Assembly (NCBI GenBank): GCA_003140275.1
Contig: PLJQ01000077.1
Location: 19,590 to 25,357 of the forward strand
Direction of reading: 5' to 3'
DNA length: 5,768 nucleotides
From: Limisphaerales bacterium
Lineage (GTDB): Bacteria > Verrucomicrobiota > Verrucomicrobiia > Limisphaerales > PALSA-1396
A program made the position numbers and the translations under genes. Below the pieces are notes generated by a model. It was not told where the DNA came from and made no database searches. It saw only the letters and a list, made by a program, of their open reading frames with translations. Of the stretch, positions 1 through 4,943 are shown piece after piece. The first letter of the stretch is position 1, and each line of letters opens with the position of its first letter.

Positions 1-83
1 GTTCGTGGTGTCCGCTGACATTTGCGCCTTGGCGTCTTTCCGTTAAAAAACTCCTGTGGTTGCTCCGAAACCTCCTCCGTCAT
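1..83 (-). CDS. Possible 5' end of a minus-strand gene running off the window
   Basis: From an ATG at 83-81 the minus strand stays open for 27 codons to the window edge; the peptide begins MTEEVSEQPQEFFNGKTPRR and is hydrophilic and basic. No good Shine-Dalgarno precedes this ATG. A second candidate in another frame is ATG 21-19 (MSADTTN...), which has AAGG five bases upstream, so the true start is undecided. It would lie downstream of, and co-directional with, the kinase gene ending at 293. Too little is visible to name a product, and the stretch could simply be non-coding. The roughly 200 bases between here and the kinase stop contain no convincing gene on either strand. Confidence 0.25.
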   Translation of the reverse strand, partial: MTEEVSEQPQEFFNGKTPRRKCQRTPR

Positions 84-270
84 TGCCGTTGCCGGGCACG
101 AGGTTTTGCTGAATTTAATTTCAGGAATTAAAAAAAGTGCCCACGCCAATCAATCCGGAGCTTACTCCATCCGAGCAGATGCAACGAGAGACCGGAACCC
201 CATTGGAACGCCAAGAGAGTGCGGAGCAACGGATTTCCAGGTCCCGGTTGACGCAACTTATTTCGTGAAG

Positions 271-290
271 AAAAACTGCGCGAAATGCGC
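271..290 (-). terminator. Weak candidate intrinsic terminator after the kinase gene
   Basis: Read on the minus strand, just past the kinase stop codon (295-293), there is a perfect 4-bp GCGC/GCGC stem (290-287 with 281-278) around a 5-base loop. After two further bases comes a run of five T (275-271). The position is right for a terminator, but the stem is very short, so it may not work efficiently. Confidence 0.3.
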
Positions 291-292
291 GG

Positions 293-1594
293 TCAAATAC
301 TCGGTGCCGGCTCGCCGGAATCCCGAACGGTCGGAAGAAAAAGTGTGAAGGTGGTGCCTTCGTCAACTTTGGTATGAACGTGAATGGCGCCCTGAGCTTC
401 TTTGACCAAACGCCGCACAATGTTCAATCCCAACCCGGTGCCTTGGGCGTGTCCCTTGGTGGTAAAGTAGGCATTAAAGATGTTGGGCAAGACGCCCGCC
501 GGAATCCCCGGTCCATTGTCAGTGACGGCGAGTGCCAAAAGCGGCGGCACATTCTGGAAATTTTCCCGGTTGGTCAACTGATCGTGTGGCCCGTCGAGGA
601 AACCGGATAATTCGAGCGGTTCGGAATGCACCATGCAGCGCAACTCCACACGATGACTTTGCGAAGTGCATTGGAAGGCGTTAACCATCAAATTGAGGAG
701 AATCTGAATCAAGTCTGTGCCGTTGATTCGCACGACGATATCTTCCGGCAAGGGATGAATCTGGAATTGGTTGTCATGAACGCAAGGATGGGCGGTAATG
801 AGCTCAATCAGGTCGGCCAGAATCTGATTAACGCCCACGGCGGCATTGCTGTCAGTCTGTTGCCGCAAGAAGCTGAGGTAGCGGCGTGAAATGTTGATGC
901 AGTTGGTGACCTGGCGGGTGATGGTTTTTTGACGGTCTTTGATGTTCTCCAAGTCTTCGCCTTCCAGTCGGGTCGCGCTGCCGATGCGCTGGTTCATCAA
1001 CTGGATGAAACCAGAAATAACAGTGAGCGGCCCGTTGATGTCATGAATGATGCTCGCGTAAATTTCGCCGCGGCTGCGGGTGATTTCCTCGAGCATCTTC
1101 TGGTTTTGCAGTTCGTTTTGCAGTTCATGCAACTGCTGACTGTTCCGGTCAATCTGTTCGGAGAAAGCGCGCCGCTCCATGGCGCCGGCGACGGCGCCGC
1201 GGATGTCCGCGATTTCGAACGGCTTGTTCAGATAATTGCACGCGCCGAGCCGGAGCGCCTGGCGGAGGGTATCGGCGGTCTCGTAGGCCGTCAGCAGGAT
1301 CACTTCAATGTACGGGTCGATGGCTTTTAGGTGGCCCAGCAAATCCACGCCGGACATGCCGGACATTTTAATGTCACTAACGACGGCATCGACCTTGCTT
1401 TGCTTCACCATTTCCATCGCGGTGTTGCCGTCACTGGCGATTAGCAGATTGTAATCGTCTTTGAAAACCACACGGAGTGATTGTCGCGGGCCATCTTCGT
1501 CGTCAACGATCAGTAGCGTCCGCTTGGTGGTCGCCGCCGCCGTTTTAGAAATGGTGTCAAACGGTGAAAGTGAGTTCATGACTGATATATTCAT
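293..1594 (-). CDS. Receiver-histidine kinase hybrid, cytoplasmic signalling protein
   Basis: A 433-residue two-component protein with an N-terminal receiver domain and a C-terminal kinase. The receiver (about 25-140) has the acidic pair D31/D32, the phosphoacceptor D74 in VVSDIKM, T102 in LLTAY and K124 in NKPFE. A glutamine-rich likely coiled coil (about 143-175) leads to a phosphoacceptor helix with H184 in IIHDINGPL. The ATPase domain shows the N-box NLMVNAFQ (301-308), the G1 box DNGPGIP (359-365), a YFTTKG lid segment and the G2 box GTGLGL (385-390). There is no signal peptide or membrane segment, so it should act in the cytoplasm, taking phosphoryl groups from, or tuning output by, a partner outside this window. 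The start is either ATG 1594 or ATG 1579; neither has a clear Shine-Dalgarno, and both lie inside the end of the FadL remnant upstream. The receiver core begins near residue 26, so either start leaves it intact. Its signal and target cannot be read from sequence. Confidence 0.9.
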   Translation of the reverse strand: MNISVMNSLSPFDTISKTAAATTKRTLLIVDDEDGPRQSLRVVFKDDYNLLIASDGNTAMEMVKQSKVDAVVSDIKMSGMSGVDLLGHLKAIDPYIEVILLTAYETADTLRQALRLGACNYLNKPFEIADIRGAVAGAMERRAFSEQIDRNSQQLHELQNELQNQKMLEEITRSRGEIYASIIHDINGPLTVISGFIQLMNQRIGSATRLEGEDLENIKDRQKTITRQVTNCINISRRYLSFLRQQTDSNAAVGVNQILADLIELITAHPCVHDNQFQIHPLPEDIVVRINGTDLIQILLNLMVNAFQCTSQSHRVELRCMVHSEPLELSGFLDGPHDQLTNRENFQNVPPLLALAVTDNGPGIPAGVLPNIFNAYFTTKGHAQGTGLGLNIVRRLVKEAQGAIHVHTKVDEGTTFTLFLPTVRDSGEPAPSI

Positions 1595-1931
1595 AGCGAC
1601 TGTCCGCGGATTCGCCGGTCAGCAAATTCGGAGTGCCGCCGGTTATGTTCCAAGCGCGGCTATAATCCAGTTGGCAGGCGACATCCCGGCGCCAATGTTC
1701 GTATTCGAGTGCCAAACCGACGCCGACATTGTTGCCTTCGAGTTCGGTCATGCCCAAGGGATTGAAATAAATGGCCGTCGGATTATCCACCGTCGCAGTA
1801 AGGGCATTACCGCGCACCTTGCCGGCCGGGTCTTGATCCACGACGTGTATTTCGAGACCCAACACGCTTAATGGCGAAAAGATGGCAGCTGTTAACACCA
1901 GCGAAAAAAATAACAACTCATTCTTCTTCAT
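1545..1931 (-). pseudogene. Internally deleted FadL/OmpP1-type outer-membrane channel remnant
   Basis: FadL-family proteins are about 400-450-residue outer-membrane barrels that import long-chain fatty acids and other hydrophobic compounds. Here only 124 codons precede a TGA. From ATG 1931 the product begins MKKNELLFFSLVLTAA, a clear signal peptide, which favours this start over the in-frame ATG at 1997. Next comes the family's N-terminal signature: GNALTATVDNPTAIYFNPLG (41-60), then GMTELEGNNV. From about residue 71 it jumps to sequence typical of the last barrel strands: LEYEHWRRDVACQLDYSRAW, then TGESADSRYEYISHELTFTV. The several hundred residues normally between these parts are missing. 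The TGA at 1559-1557 is followed in frame by CAC CAT TTC TAA (His-His-Phe-stop, ending at 1545), which looks like the original C-terminus with the terminal Phe usual for outer-membrane barrels. The gene therefore seems to carry an in-frame internal deletion and a late nonsense change. A short expressed product cannot be excluded. Confidence 0.72.
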
Positions 1932-2125
1932 AAAGAAGCACCCATTTATTTTCTCTGTCGTGTCTTTTTCGCAAGAAACTTTACCGTCCACAAGCACAAA
2001 TCTCTGGTCAACTCCTTCCGGCTGGCTAACCGTGTCTTAAAAGACGTCCTTGACTCCCATGCTTTCTACCGGGGCGCTGCCAAGCTGCGCCCGGTCGTCC
2101 GTTTGATTGCAGATTAAGATTGTCA

Positions 2126-2154
2126 TTGACCGGCGGAATGTTAGATTTTTGTAA
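2126..2154 (+). promoter_or_regulatory. Weak candidate promoter upstream of the small ORF
   Basis: TTGACC (2126-2131) is a good -35-like hexamer, and a 17-base spacer places TTGTAA (2149-2154) at the -10 position, which is a poor match to TATAAT. If real, it would drive the small gene at 2179 and possibly read on into the pyrR leader. Apart from this, the gap 1932-2178 contains only a short dyad (GTCTT/AAGAC, 2034-2045). Confidence 0.2.
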
Positions 2155-2178
2155 CGAAACGACCTTGTGTTCCTAACT

Positions 2179-2403
2179 ATGTCCAATGACATGAAAGACT
2201 CACTTGTTGGCAATGAATTGCTTAAAAGCTCCTCGCTCTATCGCGAGTTTCAAGCTGAGCGGGAGGAGATTTTGAAGCATAAATGGATCGAATCGGAAAA
2301 AGCTGGACGGGATATCGGATTCGAGAGGGCCTTGATTGATTGGATCGTTAATCATCGCGCCAAGTGGCGGAAAAGCCGGCAGATGACTGGCCACCAAAAC
2401 TGA
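2179..2403 (+). CDS. Small charged protein of unknown function, 74 residues
   Basis: The product is soluble, highly charged and probably helical, with no signal peptide or membrane segment. The best-conserved-looking part is LYREFQAEREEILKHKWIES (20-39) followed by EKAGRDIGFERALIDWIVNH (40-59) and a basic, tryptophan-containing tail (RAKWRKSRQ). The HKW-x-x-SE-x-AGRDIG pattern recalls the end of some larger proteins of unknown function (DUF4032-like), but this is from memory and not a firm family assignment. ATG 2179 was chosen; GTG 2167 and ATG 2191 are also in frame, and none has a clear Shine-Dalgarno. The stop lies 17 bp before the PyrR-binding hairpin, so the gene is either co-transcribed with pyrR-pyrB or holds the pyr promoter within it. 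The codon pattern and composition of the peptide make it more likely a real gene than a chance frame. Confidence 0.6.
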   Translation: MSNDMKDSLVGNELLKSSSLYREFQAEREEILKHKWIESEKAGRDIGFERALIDWIVNHRAKWRKSRQMTGHQN

Positions 2404-2420
2404 TTGAGTGGACGTTCATC

Positions 2421-2453
2421 TCCTTTAAGGCAGCCCTGCGAGGTTGCCAAGGA
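2421..2453 (+). promoter_or_regulatory. PyrR-binding RNA hairpin in the pyr operon leader
   Basis: The sequence at 2432-2445 matches the Bacillus PyrR binding-loop consensus ARUCCNGNGAGGYU at 13 of 14 positions; only the U at position 3 is C. It folds as that element should. The upper stem has 7 bp (2429-2435 with 2442-2448, one G-U pair) closing the hexaloop CTGCGA. There is a three-base bulge TAA (2426-2428) on the 5' side, and a lower stem of 5 bp (TCCTT 2421-2425 with AAGGA 2449-2453). In known systems PyrR binds this hairpin when UMP is high. The PyrR gene itself lies 68 bases downstream. The lower stem also ties up AAGGA, the best Shine-Dalgarno for the in-frame ATG at 2458. The fold was drawn by eye and not computed. 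Confidence 0.82.
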
Positions 2454-2482
2454 AGCCATGAACAAACAGAATTTTTTGGCGG

Positions 2483-2520
2483 AGCGAACTGGTTCGCGTT
2501 GCGAGCCGGGTCGCTTTTTT
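2483..2520 (+). terminator. Intrinsic terminator abutting the pyrR start (attenuator)
   Basis: The arms 2483-2497 and 2501-2515 pair at 14 of 15 positions (one A-G mismatch, two G-U pairs) around a three-base loop GTT. They are followed at once by T2515-T2520. This is a strong rho-independent terminator shape, and it ends on the base before the pyrR ATG at 2521. Lying downstream of a PyrR-binding hairpin, it fits the attenuator of a pyr operon. It is also translatable, because the frame from ATG 2458 runs through it without a stop. Confidence 0.75.
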
Positions 2521-3054
2521 ATGTCTGAAACCATCCTCATCCTGAACGCTCCGGCTATTGAGCGCGCCCTGACGCGCATCGCCCATGAAATCGCCGAGCG
2601 AAACAACGTCAGCGCGGATGTGGTGCTGGTTGGAATCCAACGCGGTGGTGTTCAACTGGCGGAACGGCTCAACGGGATATTAACCGGAATCTGGGGGCAC
2701 GCGGTGCCGACCGGCAATCTCGATGTGAGCATGCACCGGGACGACCTCGATCAGCGCCTCACACCCAACGTTCATCCGACGCTGATTCCCTTCAACATCA
2801 ACGCGAAAACTGTGGTGCTGGTGGACGACGTGCTTTTCAGCGGGCGCACCGTCCGCGCCGCGCTCGATTCACTCATTGATTTCGGCCGCCCCCATCGCAT
2901 TCAATTGGCCGTGCTCATCGACCGTGGCCATCGCGAATTACCGGTCAAAGCCGACTTCGTGGGCAAGAACGTCCCGACGGCGCTTACTGATAACGTTCGG
3001 GTGCAACTCAAAGAAACCGGCGGCAACGATGAAGTGTTTCTCGAGAAGAAATGA
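2521..3054 (+). CDS. pyrR: Bifunctional pyr operon regulator / uracil phosphoribosyltransferase PyrR
   Basis: PyrR senses UMP/UTP against PRPP and binds the leader RNA of pyrimidine genes; many members also convert uracil plus PRPP to UMP. The 177-residue product matches the family in length and throughout its sequence. It has ALTRIAHEIAERN near the N-terminus, LVGIQRGGVQLAERL (36-50), MHRDDL (71-76), the PRPP-binding signature VVLVDDVLFSGRT (98-110), then GRPHRIQLAVLIDRGHREL (122-140) and FVGKNVPT (146-153). ATG 2521 gives the normal family N-terminus but has no Shine-Dalgarno; the bases before it are the T-run of the terminator. An in-frame ATG at 2458 has AAGGA four bases upstream and would add 21 residues encoded by the attenuator. 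The binding hairpin in front indicates autoregulation. pyrB follows after 115 bp on the same strand. Identification is firm; the start codon is not. Confidence 0.96.
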   Translation: MSETILILNAPAIERALTRIAHEIAERNNVSADVVLVGIQRGGVQLAERLNGILTGIWGHAVPTGNLDVSMHRDDLDQRLTPNVHPTLIPFNINAKTVVLVDDVLFSGRTVRAALDSLIDFGRPHRIQLAVLIDRGHRELPVKADFVGKNVPTALTDNVRVQLKETGGNDEVFLEKK

Positions 3055-3070
3055 TAACCGCGTATCGAAT

Positions 3071-3080
3071 AAAGGAGGGG
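3071..3080 (+). promoter_or_regulatory. Strong purine-rich Shine-Dalgarno-like site between pyrR and pyrB
   Basis: AAAGGAGGGG is the strongest Shine-Dalgarno match in the window, yet it lies 89 bases before the pyrB ATG. With the adjoining GGAG at 3082-3085 it is better placed (about 10 bases) for the ATG at 3096 of the short ORF that overlaps the pyrB start. A GTG at 3080 is in the pyrB frame but too close to use this site. Confidence 0.45.
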
Positions 3081-3089
3081 TGGAGTACC

Positions 3090-3144
3090 GGAGTGATGGG
3101 ATATTGCGGCTTGAACATTCCGCAGACCGTCACTTCATCACTTC
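3090..3144 (+). repeat. Inverted repeat / hairpin upstream of pyrB
   Basis: GGAGTGATG (3090-3098) pairs with CATCACTTC (3136-3144) over 9 bp with one G-U pair; two further G-U pairs can extend it inward. A nested 5-bp stem TGCGG/CCGCA (3105-3109 with 3120-3124) lies inside. The outer stem covers the ATG at 3096, so it could limit initiation on the short ORF, or it may be a decayed palindromic repeat. There is no T-run after it, so it is not an obvious terminator. Confidence 0.4.
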
Positions 3145-3173
3145 ATCACTGCATCGCCCCAGTTCTCCCATGA
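3096..3173 (+). CDS. Possible 25-codon upstream ORF overlapping the pyrB start
   Basis: The ORF starts MGYCGLNIPQTV, ends ...APVLP, and its TGA (3171-3173) overlaps the pyrB ATG (3170-3172) as ATGA, the classic translational-coupling arrangement. Purine-rich Shine-Dalgarno-like sequence lies upstream (3071-3085), whereas pyrB itself has none directly before its ATG. Part of the ORF is an 8-bp tandem repeat, so the peptide itself is unlikely to be conserved; any role would be to deliver ribosomes to pyrB. It may also be coincidental. Confidence 0.25.
   Translation: MGYCGLNIPQTVTSSLHHCIAPVLP
3131..3154 (+). repeat. Three tandem copies of an 8-bp unit
   Basis: CACTTCAT is repeated twice exactly (3131-3138, 3139-3146), followed by a third copy with one change, CACTGCAT (3147-3154). 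Each copy can offer a CATCACT segment to pair with AGTGATG at 3092-3098, so copy number would alter the alternative hairpins before pyrB. Confidence 0.75.
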
Positions 3174-4114
3174 GCTGGCACCGCAAACATCTGCTCGACA
3201 TCGAATCGCTTACCGCGGAGGAAATCACCACCGTGCTCGACACCGCGCGCGCCTTCAAAGCCGTGGGTGAGCGCGCCATCAAGAAAGTTCCCGCGCTCCG
3301 CGGCAAGACGGTCGTCAACCTGTTCGTCGAACCTTCCACCCGCACCCGCATCAGTTTCGAGCTGGCGGCACAGCGATTGACGGCGGACGTCATCAATTTC
3401 TCGGCGGAAGCCTCCTCATTCAAGAAAGGCGAAACGCTCAAGGATACCGCCCGCAACCTGGAAGCGCTCAATGCAGACATCATCGTCATCCGCCACAGCG
3501 CGACGGGCGCGCCACATTTTCTCTCCCGGTTTCTGAACGCCAGCGTGATCAACGCCGGCGACGGCGCGCATGAACATCCCACGCAGGCGTTGCTGGACAC
3601 CTTTACTATCCGCGAAAAAAAAGGAAAAATCGCGGGGCTGAATGTCACCATCCTTGGCGACATTCTCTACAGCCGGGTCGCCCGATCGAACATCTGGGCG
3701 CTGTTGAAGCTTGGCGCGCGTGTCACGCTCTGCGGACCGGCCACGCTCGTGCCGCGCGTCTTCGAACAAATGGGTTGCCGGGTGACTTACAATGTTGAGG
3801 AAGCCATCGCGCAGGCTGACATCATCAACCTGCTGCGCATCCAGCATGAACGACAACGTCAATCGATGTTTCCCAGTCTCGGCGAATACAGCAGTTTGTT
3901 CGGCTTGAACCGGGCGCGGCTCGCGCTCACGAAACCCGATGCGTTGATCATGCATCCCGGCCCGATCAATCGCGGCGTGGAAATTGACAGTGAGGTTGCC
4001 GATTGCGAACGTTCATTGATTCTGGAACAGGTCACCAACGGCCTCGCCGTGCGCATGGCCGTGCTGTTTCTCATCAATGGCGGAAAAGGGCCGCAGGAAG
4101 TGGCCACAAATTAG
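3170..4114 (+). CDS. pyrB: Aspartate carbamoyltransferase catalytic chain PyrB
   Basis: The enzyme joins carbamoyl phosphate and L-aspartate to give N-carbamoyl-L-aspartate, the committed step of UMP synthesis, as a cytoplasmic trimer. The 314-residue product is of normal length. It shows the carbamoyl-phosphate site FVEPSTRTRISFE (52-64, STRTR at 56-60) and the loop SSFKKGETLKDT (82-93), with the lysine that reaches into the neighbouring active site. Further on are RHSATGAPH (108-116), HEHPTQALLD (134-143), the Asp-domain start VTILGDILYSRVARSN (159-174), and MHPGPINRGVEI (261-272). ATG 3170 gives the family's usual start (MSWHRKHLLDIESLT); the frame is open much further upstream but that part is pyrR read in another frame. 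No Shine-Dalgarno directly precedes the start, so coupling to the short upstream ORF is plausible. No regulatory chain pyrI and no pyrC follow here, so feedback control probably acts through PyrR. Confidence 0.97.
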   Translation: MSWHRKHLLDIESLTAEEITTVLDTARAFKAVGERAIKKVPALRGKTVVNLFVEPSTRTRISFELAAQRLTADVINFSAEASSFKKGETLKDTARNLEALNADIIVIRHSATGAPHFLSRFLNASVINAGDGAHEHPTQALLDTFTIREKKGKIAGLNVTILGDILYSRVARSNIWALLKLGARVTLCGPATLVPRVFEQMGCRVTYNVEEAIAQADIINLLRIQHERQRQSMFPSLGEYSSLFGLNRARLALTKPDALIMHPGPINRGVEIDSEVADCERSLILEQVTNGLAVRMAVLFLINGGKGPQEVATN

Positions 4115-4226
4115 TTAGTGCGTGAGAAACTGCGACCCGTTGCGTTCAAAAACTGAGCTTTCGGCACGCCTAAACTTTTCTCTGGCGCACGGACGGCAAC
4201 TTTGGGTATTGTCTGGATGTACCCGC

Positions 4227-4251
4227 TGCCGGTTGCCCAGGCCGACCGGTA
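4227..4251 (+). repeat. Hairpin in the pyrB-methyltransferase gap
   Basis: The arms 4227-4235 and 4243-4251 pair over 9 bp (two G-U pairs) around a 7-base loop. No T-run follows on the plus strand, so it is not a standard intrinsic terminator; it may be a repeat relic or a structured mRNA end. The remainder of 4115-4331 shows no convincing gene; a TAAAAT at 4305-4310 resembles a -10 box but lacks a matching -35. Confidence 0.4.
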
Positions 4252-4331
4252 ACGAGTTGTCAGCTCCGGGAGGGAAATGAGGGGCATGACACGGAATTTG
4301 CCGTTAAAATATTGAATTTGCTCTCGAACTA

Positions 4332-4943
4332 ATGGCCACACCGCTACTTGCCAAAATAGGCGCCACGACTTTGTTCCTTCAGGAATGGGTCAATGATCCC
4401 CGTCAAATCGGAGCCATTGCACCCAGTTCAAAAAATCTGGCGGCCGCCATGGCGCGCTGGTTGCCGCCCGAACCAAATTCCTATGTGCTGGAGCTTGGCC
4501 CCGGCACCGGTGTCGTCACTCAGGCCCTCCTGGAACGCGGACATTCGCCGCAACGAATCGTCGCCATCGAGAAATCACCCAAGATGGCCGACCACCTCCG
4601 CGAGCGGTTCCCTGATACTCACATTGTTACGGGCGACGCCCTCGACCTGGTTGAGTTGTTGAAATTACAAATCAATCAGTCGAACAACCTTGCCGTAGTT
4701 TTCTCCAGTCTGCCGATGATGAACTTCGAGCCGGAGGCTGCTGCTCGCCTCGCTAAGATAATCCACTCCGTGCTTCGTCCCAAGGGTCGATTGGTTCAAT
4801 ACAGTTATCACATCGGCACAAGACAGCCGAAACCTCCTGCGCATTTCCGCTTCGTCGATTCCGAGTGGGTGTTGCTGAATCTTCCACCCGCCCGCGTGAG
4901 CGTTTACGAGAAGCAGGAGCGTAGCCCGGAGCCGCCGAAGTAA
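4332..4943 (+). CDS. SAM-dependent methyltransferase, phospholipid N-methyltransferase-like (PmtA/COG3963 type)
   Basis: A 203-residue class I methyltransferase without signal peptide or membrane span. The N-terminal FLQEWVNDPRQIGAIAPSSK (15-34) is characteristic of the PmtA-like group. Motif I is VLELGPGTGVVTQALLERG (52-70), the acidic residue ending strand 2 is E80 in IVAIEKSP, TGDALDL (100-106) follows, and motif IV is VFSSLPMMNF (123-132). LRPKGRLVQYSY (148-159) and NLPPARVSVYEK (183-194) complete the fold. Known relatives methylate phosphatidylethanolamine toward phosphatidylcholine, but this family also contains members with other substrates and resembles KsgA-type rRNA methylases, so the substrate is not settled. 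It has its own 217-bp upstream gap and is probably a separate unit from pyrRB. The start at 4332 fits the family N-terminus although no Shine-Dalgarno is clear. The last residues (QERSPEPPK) are encoded by one arm of a GC-rich hairpin and look like an acquired tail. Confidence 0.88.
   Translation: MATPLLAKIGATTLFLQEWVNDPRQIGAIAPSSKNLAAAMARWLPPEPNSYVLELGPGTGVVTQALLERGHSPQRIVAIEKSPKMADHLRERFPDTHIVTGDALDLVELLKLQINQSNNLAVVFSSLPMMNFEPEAAARLAKIIHSVLRPKGRLVQYSYHIGTRQPKPPAHFRFVDSEWVLLNLPPARVSVYEKQERSPEPPK

Noticed and set aside
114..132. AT-rich 7-bp inverted repeat (TTTAATT/AATTAAA)
   Set aside because: It has no T-run in a useful orientation and is easily expected by chance in AT-rich intergenic sequence; kept only as a note.
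22..348. Plus-strand open frame of 108 codons at the left end
   Set aside because: The peptide is Cys/Arg/Ser-rich with no domain-like pattern, its tail runs antisense over the kinase end, and there is no clear Shine-Dalgarno.
929..1871. Two plus-strand frames (929-1330 and 1461-1871) opposite the kinase and FadL remnant
   Set aside because: Both are antisense shadows: the minus strand here has unmistakable receiver, kinase and FadL motifs, and the plus frames have none.
2876..3169. Extended N-terminus of the pyrB frame back to 2876
   Set aside because: It overlaps pyrR in another frame and reads as nonsense sequence; PyrB homologues begin at about the MSWHRKHLLDI position.
3130..3955. Minus-strand frames of 177 and 179 codons (3130-3663, 3416-3955) opposite pyrB
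   Set aside because: They are antisense to a complete, motif-bearing pyrB and show no recognisable domains; long antisense frames are common in GC-rich genes.
4111..4341. Minus-strand 76-codon frame across the pyrB-methyltransferase gap
   Set aside because: It overlaps the methyltransferase start and the pyrB end, and has no domain-like pattern or Shine-Dalgarno.
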